Assembly (NCBI GenBank): GCA_036429605.1
Contig: JAVFKD010000016.1
Span: 3,844,001-3,908,000, forward strand
Source of the DNA: Cladobotryum mycophilum
Lineage: Eukaryota > Ascomycota > Sordariomycetes > Hypocreales > Hypocreaceae
Length of the DNA: 64,000 bases
Direction: 5' to 3'
Under the pieces are notes generated by a model. It did no database searches and had not been told where the DNA came from. It saw only the letters and a program-made list of their open reading frames with translations. Each line of letters starts with the position of its first letter. Positions within the stretch are counted from its first letter, which is position 1. Positions 12,014-23,079 of the stretch are shown here, piece by piece. Made by a program: the position numbers and the translations under genes.

Positions 12014-15000
12014 ATGGCAGCACAGGATATGCCAATTGCCATCATTGGCATCGGCTGCCGTTTCCCAGGCTCCTCAGACTCTCCAGAGCGCCTATGGAAG
12101 CTCTGCATTGAGGCACAGAGCGCTTGGTCGGAGTGGCCAAAGGACCGACTGAATGAGAAAGCCTTCTTTCATCCACAGACGGAGCATCTAGGAACTGTAC
12201 GTGCTTTGTCGGATGTCATGAGCCAAGGGTGGATCATTGTGTTCATGGCGTCTACGCTGTCGTCGTCGAGATAGTTTGCTGATCTACTAAAGTTCCATGC
12301 CAAAGGCGCTCACTTCCTAGATGAGGATGTGTCGCTTTGCGATGCATCCTTCTTCAACTTTTCCGCCGATATAGCAAGAGTATGTCAATCCCGTGATCCA
12401 TCTCCATGTCAGCGATTAACAGTTAACCTAGGCCATGGATCCTCAAGTCAGAATTCTTCTCGAGACTGCCTTTGAGGCCTTTGAGTCTGGTATGCCCTCT
12501 TTTGCTCATTCATCAAAACCGCCTAGATTAATACCGAGTAGCGGGACTATCCATGGAAGACCTGGCAGGAAGCCAGACATCCTCCTTTGGGGGGCTTTAT
12601 TCCACGACTACAATGATGTGCTCATGATGGATGTGGAAAACCTACCTCGATATGCTGCAACCGGAAATGGGCCCACCATGATCGCCAATAGGATCTCGCA
12701 CTTTTTTGATCTCCGTGGACCCAGTATCTCTGTCGATACAGCCTGTTCTACTGCGATGGCTTCATTGCACCTGGCATGTCAAAGCTTGAGATCTGGGGAC
12801 GCAGAGATGGCTGTGGTTGGAGGTACGAATCTTATTCTGCATCCTGGTTCCTCCATAGGTCTCTCTACACTAGGGTAAGTTGACAATTGATCGCCAATTC
12901 AGCCTCTGGAAAGTGCATCAACCACAAAGAGATACCTGGACTTACGATATGAGTAGTTTTCTTAGTGCTTCAGGCATCTCATACAGCTTTGATAGTCGGG
13001 CTAGTGGCTATGGTCGTGGCGAGGGTGTCGGATGCATTATAGTGAAGCCCCTGGCTGCAGCGCTTCGAGATGGTAATCCCATTCGAGCCATTGTGCGAGG
13101 AACTGCCATGAACCAAGACGGACACACGCCAACCATTTCGTCTCCCTCCCAAGACGCCCAAGAAAGACTAATCCGAAGTTGCTATGAGCGAGCTGGGCTC
13201 GATCCAAAAGACACACCCTATGTCGAAGCCCACGGAACCGGCACAATTACCGGTGACAAAACTGAGACGACCACTATTGGAAATGTTTTTGGTTCCGGTC
13301 GTCCCGAGGGAGAGCGTCTGATTGTTGGCTCAATCAAGTCCAACATTGGACATGCTGAATCTGCCAGTGGTATCTCGGCAATTGCGAAAGTCATCATGAT
13401 GTTTGAGAACGGGTGTATCCCGCCTCAAGCGTTGTTCGATAAGCCGAACCCTCAAATAGACTTTGATGCCCTCAATATCAAGGTAACCGTCATCACTCCG
13501 AGTTTCTTGCTGTTCGCTAACCGTAGATGCTAGATTCCGAGAGAAGCGATGCCTTGGCCACAGAATCTGCCGCGGCGAGCTTCAGTGGGCAACTTTGGCG
13601 TCGGAGGAAGCAATACACACGCCATCTTGGAGGATCCAAAATACTACTTCTCAGCTCAATCAGGTCAACAGACATTGTCCAACGGACACCTCAATGTGCA
13701 CACCAATAGTTCCTCACACCATCTCATTTATACGATAAGTGCGAAGGAAGAGCGAAGCGTAAAGGCATACATGGACAAGCTTCAAGAGTACCTGCGGGTC
13801 CCTGGCTCCCAAGAACGCCTGAGAGATATTGCATATACTCTTACGCAGCGACGTTCACATTTCGCCTGGAGAGTGGCCATCGCAGCCAGTTCTATTACGA
13901 GTCTGCGAGAGGCGTTAGCGAACACTGCTGTTGGTCCAGTACGAGCGTCCAAAGTACCGAGATTGGGCTTCGTATTTACTGGCCAAGGTGCGCAGTGGCA
14001 TGCAATGGGTCGCGAACTAATGCTCACTTACCCAACATTTTTAGGCGTCTTGCAAGCAGCTGACCAACACCTTCAATCACTCGGCTCTTCATGGAGTGTC
14101 ATAGGTAAGAGTCCTGGTCTCCATGGAGTGCAATGATCTAGAACTTGGAAGCTAATGCATACATCCAGAGGAACTATTCAAGAGCAGAGAGTCAACCAGA
14201 TTACATCACCCGTTCCTCAGCTTTCCGGTAACTGTCACCCTTCAACTCGCATTGGTCCAGCTGTTAAAGTCTTGGGGCATCACTCCCACGGCTGCAACAG
14301 GCCACTCAAGTGGCGAAATCGCGGCGGCATATGCTGCCGGCATTGTCAACTTTGAGGAGGCAATTGCTATTGCTTACTTGCGCGGTCGGATCACTTCTGA
14401 CTTTATTGATGCTGGGCAGCTTCAGGGAGGCATGACATCACTTGGAGTTGGCAAAGATGAGGCATCAGAATATCTCCATGGGCTTGAATCAAAGGTTGTA
14501 ATCGCGTGCGTCAACAGTCCGTCCAACGTTACCATCTCTGGAGACATGGATGCACTAGAGCGGGTTGAAGCTCGCGCGCAGTCAAGCAATATGTTTTTCC
14601 GGCGGTTGAGGATCCCAGCCGCGTATCACGCACCACATATGCAACCTCTGGCAGCGGACTATGCGACAGCCCTTCATGCTCATCTCGAAAAGGGCCTTCC
14701 CAGCAAGCCCAAGGTCCCCTTCTCATCTCCAGTCACAGGATCCGACGTGAGCGAGATCAATGAACTGCGAGACCCCGCCCACTGGGTAAAGAATATGACG
14801 CAGCCAGTTCTTTTCGAAGACGCTTTTGTGAGCATGGTTTTGAGTGGCCATGATGATAAAGGCAAACGTAATTCGACGGTGGACGCCATTATCGAGATTG
14901 GGCCACACGATGCTCTGCGGGGAGTCATTCGCCAGGTCCTAAAGCATCCAAGCCTCGTAAACTTTGACATCAACGTCGATGCTTGCTTGAAGCGCGGTAC

Positions 15001-18000
15001 AGATGCTGTTCAGAGTATGCAAGAGCTCGCCGGCAGACTCTATTGCCAGGGGTATCCCGTCAACTTCAAGGCAATCAACTTCCCGAGTGGCAGCGACTCA
15101 TTGAAGGTCGTCCATGATCTTCCAAAGTATCAATGGAATCACTCGACACGGTATTGGGCCGAATCTTCGGTTTGCGCCGAGACACTACGACGGGATCATG
15201 CACACCACGATCTTCTAGGTTTGAGGATAGTGGGATTGAACACCAAGCAGGCCATATGGCGAAACACGCTCCGAATGACGGACCTTCCATGGCTTCAACA
15301 CCACGCTGTACAGTCCGAGGTCCTCTTTCCTGGAGTCGGTTTGGCTGTCGTCGCGATAGAAGCAATGAGGCAGCTTGGTTCCAAGACAGACGGCATTCCT
15401 AGCGGGTATCTCTTGTCCGATCTCGACATGTTCAAGGCAGTAGTGATCCCAACAGGTGATCAAGGCATTGAGATGCAGGTAGTACTTGGAAAAGCAGATA
15501 AAAAATCACGAGACGAACACAACAAGTCCTTCACCTTTTACAGCAGAGGCAGAAACGGGGAATGGTTAGAGCACTGTGATGGAACAATTGTCGGGGCCAC
15601 TGCTCGACCAGTCGCGCTAACGAACATCTCGAATGCATCTGACCACCACTCCGTCGATGTCAAGCATTTCTATAAGTGTTTCCCAAAGATTGGCCCTACG
15701 CTTGGTTCAAGTTTCCAGAACGTCACTTCATTGTTATGCGACAATGGAAGTGCTATTGGTGTTGTCACTATTCCTGATACAGTCGCCATGATGCCATACC
15801 CATACCAGTCCGAGTGCTGGGTTCATCCAACCATCTTGGATTCATGCTTTCAGGTTGCCTGGGCTGCCATGCCTGAGGTGATCTTGAAGCAAATGGGCGT
15901 TTGCATCATCACATACGCAAAGACGCTCTATCTCGGTTCCGCTACCGAGCTCCCCGTCGGGTCTACGCTAGAGGTTCATGCGAGAATTACTAAGACGGAC
16001 CATCAGGGCTTCGACTTTTCGCTGTCCGTTTTTGATACTCGGTCGGACGCTAGACATCCAATCTTCCAAGCTGATGGAGTCAGGGTCCAATCTCTATCCC
16101 CAAGAACTGCAACTTCGGACTTTGACAACACGATGATACTGCATCCTGTTTGGCAACCAGACGTAACAATGATGACCGAGAAAGACCTTGGTATTGCTAT
16201 AAAGGCGGACCAGAGCTCGATTGAAAGCTACAAGGACCTCCAGAAAGCGGCAGTTAACGTTATACACGATGTTTTGGCAGATCTATCGCCGGACGAGGAA
16301 CATGGAGTGTCCCCCCATCAGGGCAAAGCACTCTCCTGGATGCGAAGTATTGACTCAGAGTTGTATGCCACTAATGCGATACAGGGCAGAGACGATAAGT
16401 TCTCTTTTTATCGAGAAATTGCATCCAAGAGTACTAACGGAGCGTTGCTGAGTGTGGCATCAAAGCGGCTCACTAGACTCTTCAAAAATGAAGCCGAGCC
16501 CGAAGTCATGCGGAGCAATGAACTACTGCGTGATTTTTATGAGAATTCCCTCGGGCTTGGTGCAGTTAGAGAGGGAGTACAAGAGTTTGCAAGACTGTTT
16601 GCGCATAAGAACCCCCATCTACGTGTTCTGGAAATCGGCGCCGGGTTTGGAGCAACCACCAGCGCAGTTCTTGACGGTCTTCAGCGAGGGAACTCGGCAT
16701 CATTGACTGGCATTAGCTACGACTTTACGGACAAGGTCAAGGACTTTTTAGATTCTGCGAGAAACCGTTTTCAATCTTCCGTCAAGCATATGCGCTTCCA
16801 GACGCTGGACATTGAGCACGATCCAATCGCGCAGGGCTTTAACGCTGAAGCTTATGATCTGGTGGTTGCGAGCAATGTTCTACACGCCACTGCCAATGTT
16901 CAGCAAAGTATCCAGCATGCACGGAAGCTTCTCAAAGTTGGTGGCACATTGCTTCTAGTGGAAACAACCAAGGTGTCCCCAGATCAATGTGTTGCGTTTA
17001 GCCTTGGTCCCGACTGGTGGTCAAACAGCAACTCGGAAAGGCAATGGCCTCCATTATTGAGCAACGGCTCATGGGCATCCGCTTTGAAAGGGAACGGTTT
17101 CGAGGTCACACTGAATTATGGCTACGATAGCATCCCGACGGAAAACTCTCCGTACTCGATCATCGTAGCCCGGACTGTGGATGACCCAATTGAGCAAACC
17201 CTCTCGCCCCCCGTACCGTCGGCCATCATTCACCTGCCCGGCAGCGTCTCTGCACCACAGGTCTGGATGGAGAGTCTTGCGCAAAATTTCCAGAATCGTA
17301 CCGGCACAGCCATCTCCGCCGAGACTTTCGGCAGCCCCTCACTCTCTGGCAAGCCATGCATAATATTCGCCGAGGGCAACCAGGAATTTCTCAGCCATGT
17401 GCAACCTGAAGACTTTGAGGCCCTTAAGATCACACTGCAAGAAGCCAGTCATGTTCTATAAGTATCCCGAGGTGGTGCCTATGAGATGACAACACCCGAC
17501 TCGTCCTTGGCTAGTGGTCTGCTTAGAACACTAAGGCTAGAAGAAAGGATAAAGACATTCGTCTCGCTTGATCTCGACCCAGCGGAAGAGCCGTGGGAGG
17601 AGACTGAAATCCAAGCCATCTGTGATGTATTCTGCACTTCTATTGGCTCGCGCCATCCAGAGGACAATGATTACGAGTTTGCGCAAAGATCAGGCCGCAT
17701 ACTCGTCCCCCGCATGACGGGAAATGAGTTGCTGAATCGGCAATTATCCGCCTCGCGAGGACATCTTGTGCCGCAAGAGAAACCGTTCTCATCTGAGGGA
17801 GTGTACAAGTGCCTCGAGCCAGCGGTCCCTGGATTGCTGAATAGCTTGGTGTTCAAAGAAAACGACGAGGCGCTTGATGCCAACACGCCTTGGACCGAGG
17901 ACTTGGTTGAGATTACACCGCAAGCTTTTGGTCTTGGTCTTCAGGATGTATTAGCAGCCACTGGGGAGCTGAAAGGGGAACAAAAGGGCTTTGAGTGTGC

Positions 18001-19981
18001 AGGTTACATCAGCCGCGCTGGATCCCGTGTTCCTCAGCACCTAAAGGTGGGAGATCGAGTCTGTGCCATTATACCCAGTGGAAACTGGGCCAGCAAGGTT
18101 CGCACTTCCTGGGCCACTGTAGTACCTGTTCCATCAGAGATGAGCTTGGAGACGGCTGCTTCTCTCCCAGTAGACTTTGCTGTATCATTCTATAGCTTGG
18201 TCAATCTAGCTCACCTGGAGTGTGGCGATCGTGTTTTGATCCATTCTGCCGCTGGCGGACTTGGTCAGGCGGCGATCACGATAGCCCAGTACCTGGAAGC
18301 AGATATCTTTATCACGGTTACGTCAGACAAAGAACGAAGGCTTCTTGCAGAGGAGTACTCCGTTCCCCATGACCGCATACTATCGTACGGGGATGCAACC
18401 TTCAGTTCGACTATCATGAGGGCTACAGAGGGGCATGGTGTCGATGTAGTCTTGGACTGCAGCCTGTCCAAACAGACACCACGAATGAACCCGGATTGTG
18501 TTGCACCATTCGGCCATTTCATCGAATTGAGTGTTCAAGATGATGATGACAAGCGCCCAGGTAGCGATTCTTCCAGTCGCTCTATGACCTACTCCGTCGT
18601 AGATATTGGAAAATTGGGACGTCTCAAGACAAAGACCTTATCGCGAAACGTCCAGCAAGCTATTAATCTGATTCAACAGAAACGGCTTGTGCATCGAATT
18701 CCAATTACCAGATTCTCTGTGTCCGATTGTGACAAGGCCTTTGGTCTAATGCACAGCGGAAGCCTCGTAGGAAAGATTGTGGTGACAGTCACCGAGGGCG
18801 ATCCTATCAAGGTAAGTGATTCCGCGTGAAGGCTCAAATACTTAAACATGCTAATCACCTGATATCAGGTCATATCACCCCCCGAGCCAGTGAATTTAGA
18901 TGCCTCTGCCGCCTATCTCATTGTCGGCGGTCTCGGCGGTCTGGGTCTCGAGGTTGCCCACTGGATGGCTCAGCGAGGGGCCAAGAATCTTATCCTCGTG
19001 TCTCGCAGCGCAGAGAGATACAACACGGATGCGTTCAGGGGTGGCTTCAAAGACCTTAGATCCCAAATCTTTGTCAGAAACTGCGATATCTCTAGTAAAC
19101 ACGACCTAGAAGAGATAGTAAACGAATATCGCAAGCGCTGGCCCCTCCGTGGAGTTATTCAAGCGGCCACCGTCTTGCAGGATTCACTGTTTGGCAAGAT
19201 GACATCGGAGCAATGGAATACCTCGATGTTGGCCAAGTATAGAGGCACCAAAAACCTTGACGAGCTGTTCCAGGGATCAGATGTGGACTTCTTCATCATT
19301 CTCTCGTCTCTGACGGCCGTGGTTGGAAACGTGGGCCAGGCCAACTATACCGCAGCCAGCGCCTACCAAGATGCTCTCGTGTACAGTCGCGTTGCCCGCG
19401 GTTTGCCTGCTGTCTCGATCAATATCGGAAGTGTTCCCGACTTGGGCTCTGCTCTCCGCACAGGCATGGCCGAGCAGATTGACAGAATGGGCTGCCGCTA
19501 CCAGAAGCGCTCCGAGTTGATTCGCCTTGTCGAGCTGGCCATCAGATATCCCCGCCAGCAGCAGATGATTACAGGTATCAAGCCCTGGGCCGAGCCCGAA
19601 AATCTTCGCTGGCGCCAGGAACCACGATTTGGCTTCACGCGTCTGCCCAACACGCAGGACAGATCCAAGCGTCAGAGAGGTGCAAAGGTATCTTCAGTGA
19701 AAGATCGGCTGATTGGCGTGTCGGATGAAGCGGCGAATAACGTCTTGGTGGAAGTGCTGCGTGAGCAACTGGCGGGCATGACTGCGTTCTCGGCCTCGGA
19801 TATCGATCCTGATGAGCAATTGTTGACCTATGGTGTGGATTCGCTGGTCGCGGTCGAGTTTCGCGCGTTGCTGCAGGCAAATGTTACGCTCGGTGTCACG
19901 ATTTTCGACATTATTCAGAGTGTATCGCTTCGCGACTTGGCGATCAAGGTGAAAGAAAGGATATCTGAGGAGTCTGTGTAG
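12014..19981 (+). CDS. highly reducing type I polyketide synthase (disrupted as read)
   Basis: Iterative PKS making a reduced, probably C-methylated acyl chain. Eight exons: 12014-12196, 12293-12379, 12432-12489, 12542-12846, 12932-13482, 13534-14104, 14169-18811, 18869-19981. All junctions are GT-AG; total about 2,503 residues. Domains in order: KS (active-site DTACS, EAHGTGT, SNIGHAESAS), AT (GHSSG), DH (HxxxSxxxxP at HAVQSEVLFP, with Ser for the usual Gly, and LDSCFQ), C-methyltransferase (LEIGAGFGATT), ER (HSAAGGLGQAA), KR (VGGLGGLG and the SSL...NYTAASAY block), ACP (YGVDSL). There is no thioesterase or reductase end, so release must happen in trans. Two defects: the KS reading frame slips by one base at the G run 12589-12594, and an in-frame TAA stands at 17459-17461 between VL and VSRGGAYEM, where homologues usually have an aromatic residue. 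Codon frame and motifs are intact on both sides. It may have supplied the starter of the NRPS, but could also act alone. Confidence 0.88.
17459..17461 (+). other. in-frame TAA stop inside the PKS, between the CMeT and ER domains
   Basis: The frame is the same before (…SHVL) and after (VSRGGAYEMTTPD…), so this is a nonsense codon and not a frameshift. An intron that would remove it would be under about 25 bases, too short to be credible. If real, the protein would end after the methyltransferase domain and lack ER, KR and ACP. Confidence 0.75.
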
Positions 19982-20663
19982 GGTTAGGGTTAACCTTGCG
20001 ATAGTGGCAATATTCCCCAGTCGAACGCACGACTGACTCCAAATTAGATACTTGTGACCAATGTAAAGACTGAATCTATCCATTCAATAATCACTTATTT
20101 TATCAGACTGGTAAGGATGGCGATGATGCATTCATGGTTCTAATTTGTCAGTTGTTTTGACCCCTCTCTATAGACAAAATGGTAGCCAAGGGCAACATGA
20201 CGATTGATTGTAATAACAAAATCATACCGACTACTACGTCATCACAACTTACCATCCCGTCATTATTTATCGAACTTCAGAAAAATCATCTATAGTCTCC
20301 CTTTTAGCATTATTAAAGGCCTCTCCTTTCACGAATATCACAATTAAACGACCCCACTATCATTCTCGCATTTTAAAAGTCCAGGGTAGGCGTTGGCGCC
20401 CGTCTGTGAGGGGAATCTCCCGTCGTGGAGACCTTTGTTGTACAAGTTAGGTAACCACTGCAGCATACATTACCAGGGTATCCATTCAGTTATCACTTCA
20501 TTCGCTGCCTTTTAATTGCACATGCAGACTCACGTGGTTTGACAGAGTTCAAGTTGGGCATGCATCAGAGTGAGGCGAGCGGACACCCGTTCTTCTTCCT
20601 CATCCCCTCCTCTCTCTCCCATACTCTCTCTTAGTGCAGCTCTCCGCCCATCTTTCATCTACA
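19982..20663. other. intergenic region between PKS and 2EXR gene
   Basis: No gene seen. Directly at the PKS stop codon there are two tandem TTAGGG units (tagggttagggttaacc, 19979-19995). The last 70 bases before the ATG at 20664 are strongly pyrimidine-rich (ttcttcctcatcccc, then tctctctccc), the usual fungal leader composition. Confidence 0.4.
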
Positions 20664-21992
20664 ATGCACGAATATACTCTTCTAGAGTATGAAGCTGCAA
20701 TGGGCTTATTCGAAGAGGAGATTCCTCAGCCACAGCGTTCATTCACAATCTTTCCAAAGCTCCCCGTCGAGTTACGACGCCAGATATGGCTCCACGCTTT
20801 CGAGGCCCTCCCAAGACGTGTAACAGGAATGGATCCCCTACCCAGAGAGGGAGAAGCAAAGTCCAAGGGCATCGTGGAGTCAGAGACCTATCCAGGACCT
20901 CATAACTTGCCCTGTTTCCATTTCACAATCATGAAGGCTGGCCCCCCAAGACTGTCCCAGGTGTGTCGGGAGGCTCGAGAGGTGATTCTGGCGCAGGGAC
21001 GCATGGAAGAATATCCGGGCTCAACAGGCTCGAACAAGACCTTTTGGATCCAACCCAAACTCGACATCATGCACTTGAGTTTGGCTTATTCCGCAACAAA
21101 AGAGTTTGATTACCCACACATGACCAATGAACGTTTCCGTTTCTTTACCACGATTGCGAAGAAGCATAAAATGCCAGTATCGATCCTGACAGATGTCATA
21201 TACGGCATGGAGACGGCTGGCTTAGGAGACCAATTTGAAAGGCCAGATGGGGAATACAACAGTTACAAGAAGCAGATGCTGGCCATAGCGCGCTATTCAG
21301 GACCTTTATGGATCCCCATGCTGGATCTGAATCTTCATTTGGAAGAGCGTCATGCTGTCGAGTCTGGGTTGTTTGACGGAACCCGGGCGCAGATCATCCC
21401 TGCTGATGATCCCCGGATAAACGATTACTTTTCGCTTTGGGTTAAACACGGCAACATGAAATATCCGGTGACGGAAGTCATTGTCAAGTTCATCGCTTCG
21501 GACAGGTTTGTCGGATACTTCGACTCCTACGTGATCTACATCATATTCCGCCTCTTCCACAGAATCTGGGAGGAGCAAGAAGACGCTCTCTGGCTCCGCT
21601 ACCCGGATACCGCAGACCAAATCTTTTGCCCGCCTCTTAACCGGGGCGATCAGCCGAGCCCATTCACCTACTGCATCAACGAGGAACATCCTTGGAGCAG
21701 GGAGATTCTGGCTACGATGCCCGTCGTACGTCCCTCAATCATGTTCCGATACTGCTCGGATAAGTGCCCGGATAGTACAGAGAATGTGAAGGCGGCTGCA
21801 GACCGAGCTGAAAGTGTCTTGGAAAACACTTTGAGATTTGTAAGTGGGGTCAGAATGTATCACGTATGTGACTGCGAAGAGCACGAGCACGGGCACGACC
21901 ATGAGCATGGGCATGATTATGAGGACGAGAATGATTGGGTGGACGAGCACGATTGGGTGGACGAGCATGAGTATGAATATGAACACGAGTAG
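20664..21992 (+). CDS. 2EXR-domain protein with His/Asp/Glu-rich tail
   Basis: Protein of 442 residues with an N-terminal 2EXR motif (FTIFPKLPVELRRQIW, about residues 25-40), a fungal-specific family often expanded near HET genes and of unknown biochemical role. The middle part contains PRLSQVCREAREV, the second conserved 2EXR block. The first in-frame ATG (20664) is used. The last 40 residues form an acidic, histidine-rich tail of HEHGHDH, DEHDWVDEH and EYEYEHE units encoded by a degenerate 6-12 base repeat. A gtaagt near 21840 could be an alternative splice donor that would remove or change the tail, but I saw no obvious acceptor in the right place. It is probably a neighbour and not a pathway gene. 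Confidence 0.82.
   Translation: MHEYTLLEYEAAMGLFEEEIPQPQRSFTIFPKLPVELRRQIWLHAFEALPRRVTGMDPLPREGEAKSKGIVESETYPGPHNLPCFHFTIMKAGPPRLSQVCREAREVILAQGRMEEYPGSTGSNKTFWIQPKLDIMHLSLAYSATKEFDYPHMTNERFRFFTTIAKKHKMPVSILTDVIYGMETAGLGDQFERPDGEYNSYKKQMLAIARYSGPLWIPMLDLNLHLEERHAVESGLFDGTRAQIIPADDPRINDYFSLWVKHGNMKYPVTEVIVKFIASDRFVGYFDSYVIYIIFRLFHRIWEEQEDALWLRYPDTADQIFCPPLNRGDQPSPFTYCINEEHPWSREILATMPVVRPSIMFRYCSDKCPDSTENVKAAADRAESVLENTLRFVSGVRMYHVCDCEEHEHGHDHEHGHDYEDENDWVDEHDWVDEHEYEYEHE
21879..21990 (+). repeat. degenerate tandem repeat encoding the acidic His-rich tail
   Basis: Units of the type gagcacgag, catgagcatggg and gattgggtggacgag are repeated with drift, encoding HE, HG and DWVDE repeats. Length variation between strains would be expected here. 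Confidence 0.6.
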
Positions 21993-22440
21993 TAAAGGGG
22001 CACTGGCGTTTTGGTGGTGAAGACATGAAAGCAAAAGGAATGGAGGGAATTTAATTCTATTCGAGGAACTAATGAGGAATGGTAGGGATGGGTGGGATAC
22101 TCTGGATTTAATGTCTTCTGTGTTATCTTTATGTTTATGGTCATATATTTCATATACTCAAGGTCCACCACGACGTAAGATGAGCACGATCTCGACATAT
22201 GGCCCAATATTAATGTCTTTCAAGCAGCCAAACACTGGCTTCATGATAGATCTCGCAGGGTTCTATTGGCCGTTTGAATGGTGACCCGGCAAACATATCA
22301 GAAGTTGTTGGTTACCTCGAAGTTCAAGGCAACATTTTTGTTTACCATTATGCAACCCCTTTTAGCTCGACTTCTGCCTGTGCGCTACCCCCCGTCGAGA
22401 GAAGCTGGGTTCCACACGCAAGAGTTCCAACCATCATACA

Positions 22441-22998
22441 ATGGCAGCCACAGAACAATCACAACAATTCTCCTTCTCTACTCTACCTTCTGAGATACGG
22501 CGGAAGATTTTGGCTCCTCTGTCTACCGCAGCGCAATAGCGGAGTTGGATGTTCCATTGATGATGGGCGATAGAAGATGTAATATGTTTGGGATCATTCG
22601 ATGCGTGGGGAGAAGAACCCGTCCAGATTGTCGATATTGAAGACTCCGCACGTATCAAGGCTTTTCGGGCTTCATCAGAAGAAATGCAAAGCGAGGATGG
22701 GTGGGAAGAGTGGTGATTTGGCGTTCTTCTGTCAGAAGAGTTTCCAACTCATGTCGACACTTGGAAACGTGTTGCTCGATCCCTCATGTTTGGTGCAATC
22801 TGGAAAAGCAGCAGAAACATGGATACTCCAGCATTGAGAGACCCGGGGCAATCTGGAACCCCCTATCTATGATGGAGATGATGGAGATGCTGAAACTCAC
22901 CTTTTCCGAATTAGGATCGAGTTTGGAGATACGAACCCTAACCTGGACGCCATCGCCTCTTCAACATGACCACGTGAGTTGTACGCCAAGCTGATAGT
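22441..22998 (+). pseudogene. decayed 2EXR-like gene remnant
   Basis: The ATG at 22441 opens a short peptide containing FSTLPSEIRRKILAPL, a clear 2EXR-type start, but the frame hits TAG after about 32 codons. Coding-looking pieces continue with further stops: an EEMQSEDGWEEW piece near 22680-22720, and FGDTNPNLDAIASS followed by TGA and then PRELYAKLIVWR to a final TGA near 22996. The pattern fits a paralogue of the 20664 gene that has lost function. An alternative is a multi-exon gene I cannot resolve; a canonical-looking donor (gtgagt, about 22974) with acceptor acacag near 23022 could link its end to the HET gene. Confidence 0.45.
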
Positions 22999-23079
22999 CT
23001 GGAGGTGATGCTTGCAACACAGTTCAGCTTCTTGGAACCCCGCGTCCAAGCAAGAAAATTGATTGAGAAAGGCGAGAAG

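Noticed and set aside
19979..19995. Two tandem TTAGGG units at the PKS stop codon, like an interstitial telomere
   Set aside because: Only two units and partly coding; too short to claim a telomere trace.
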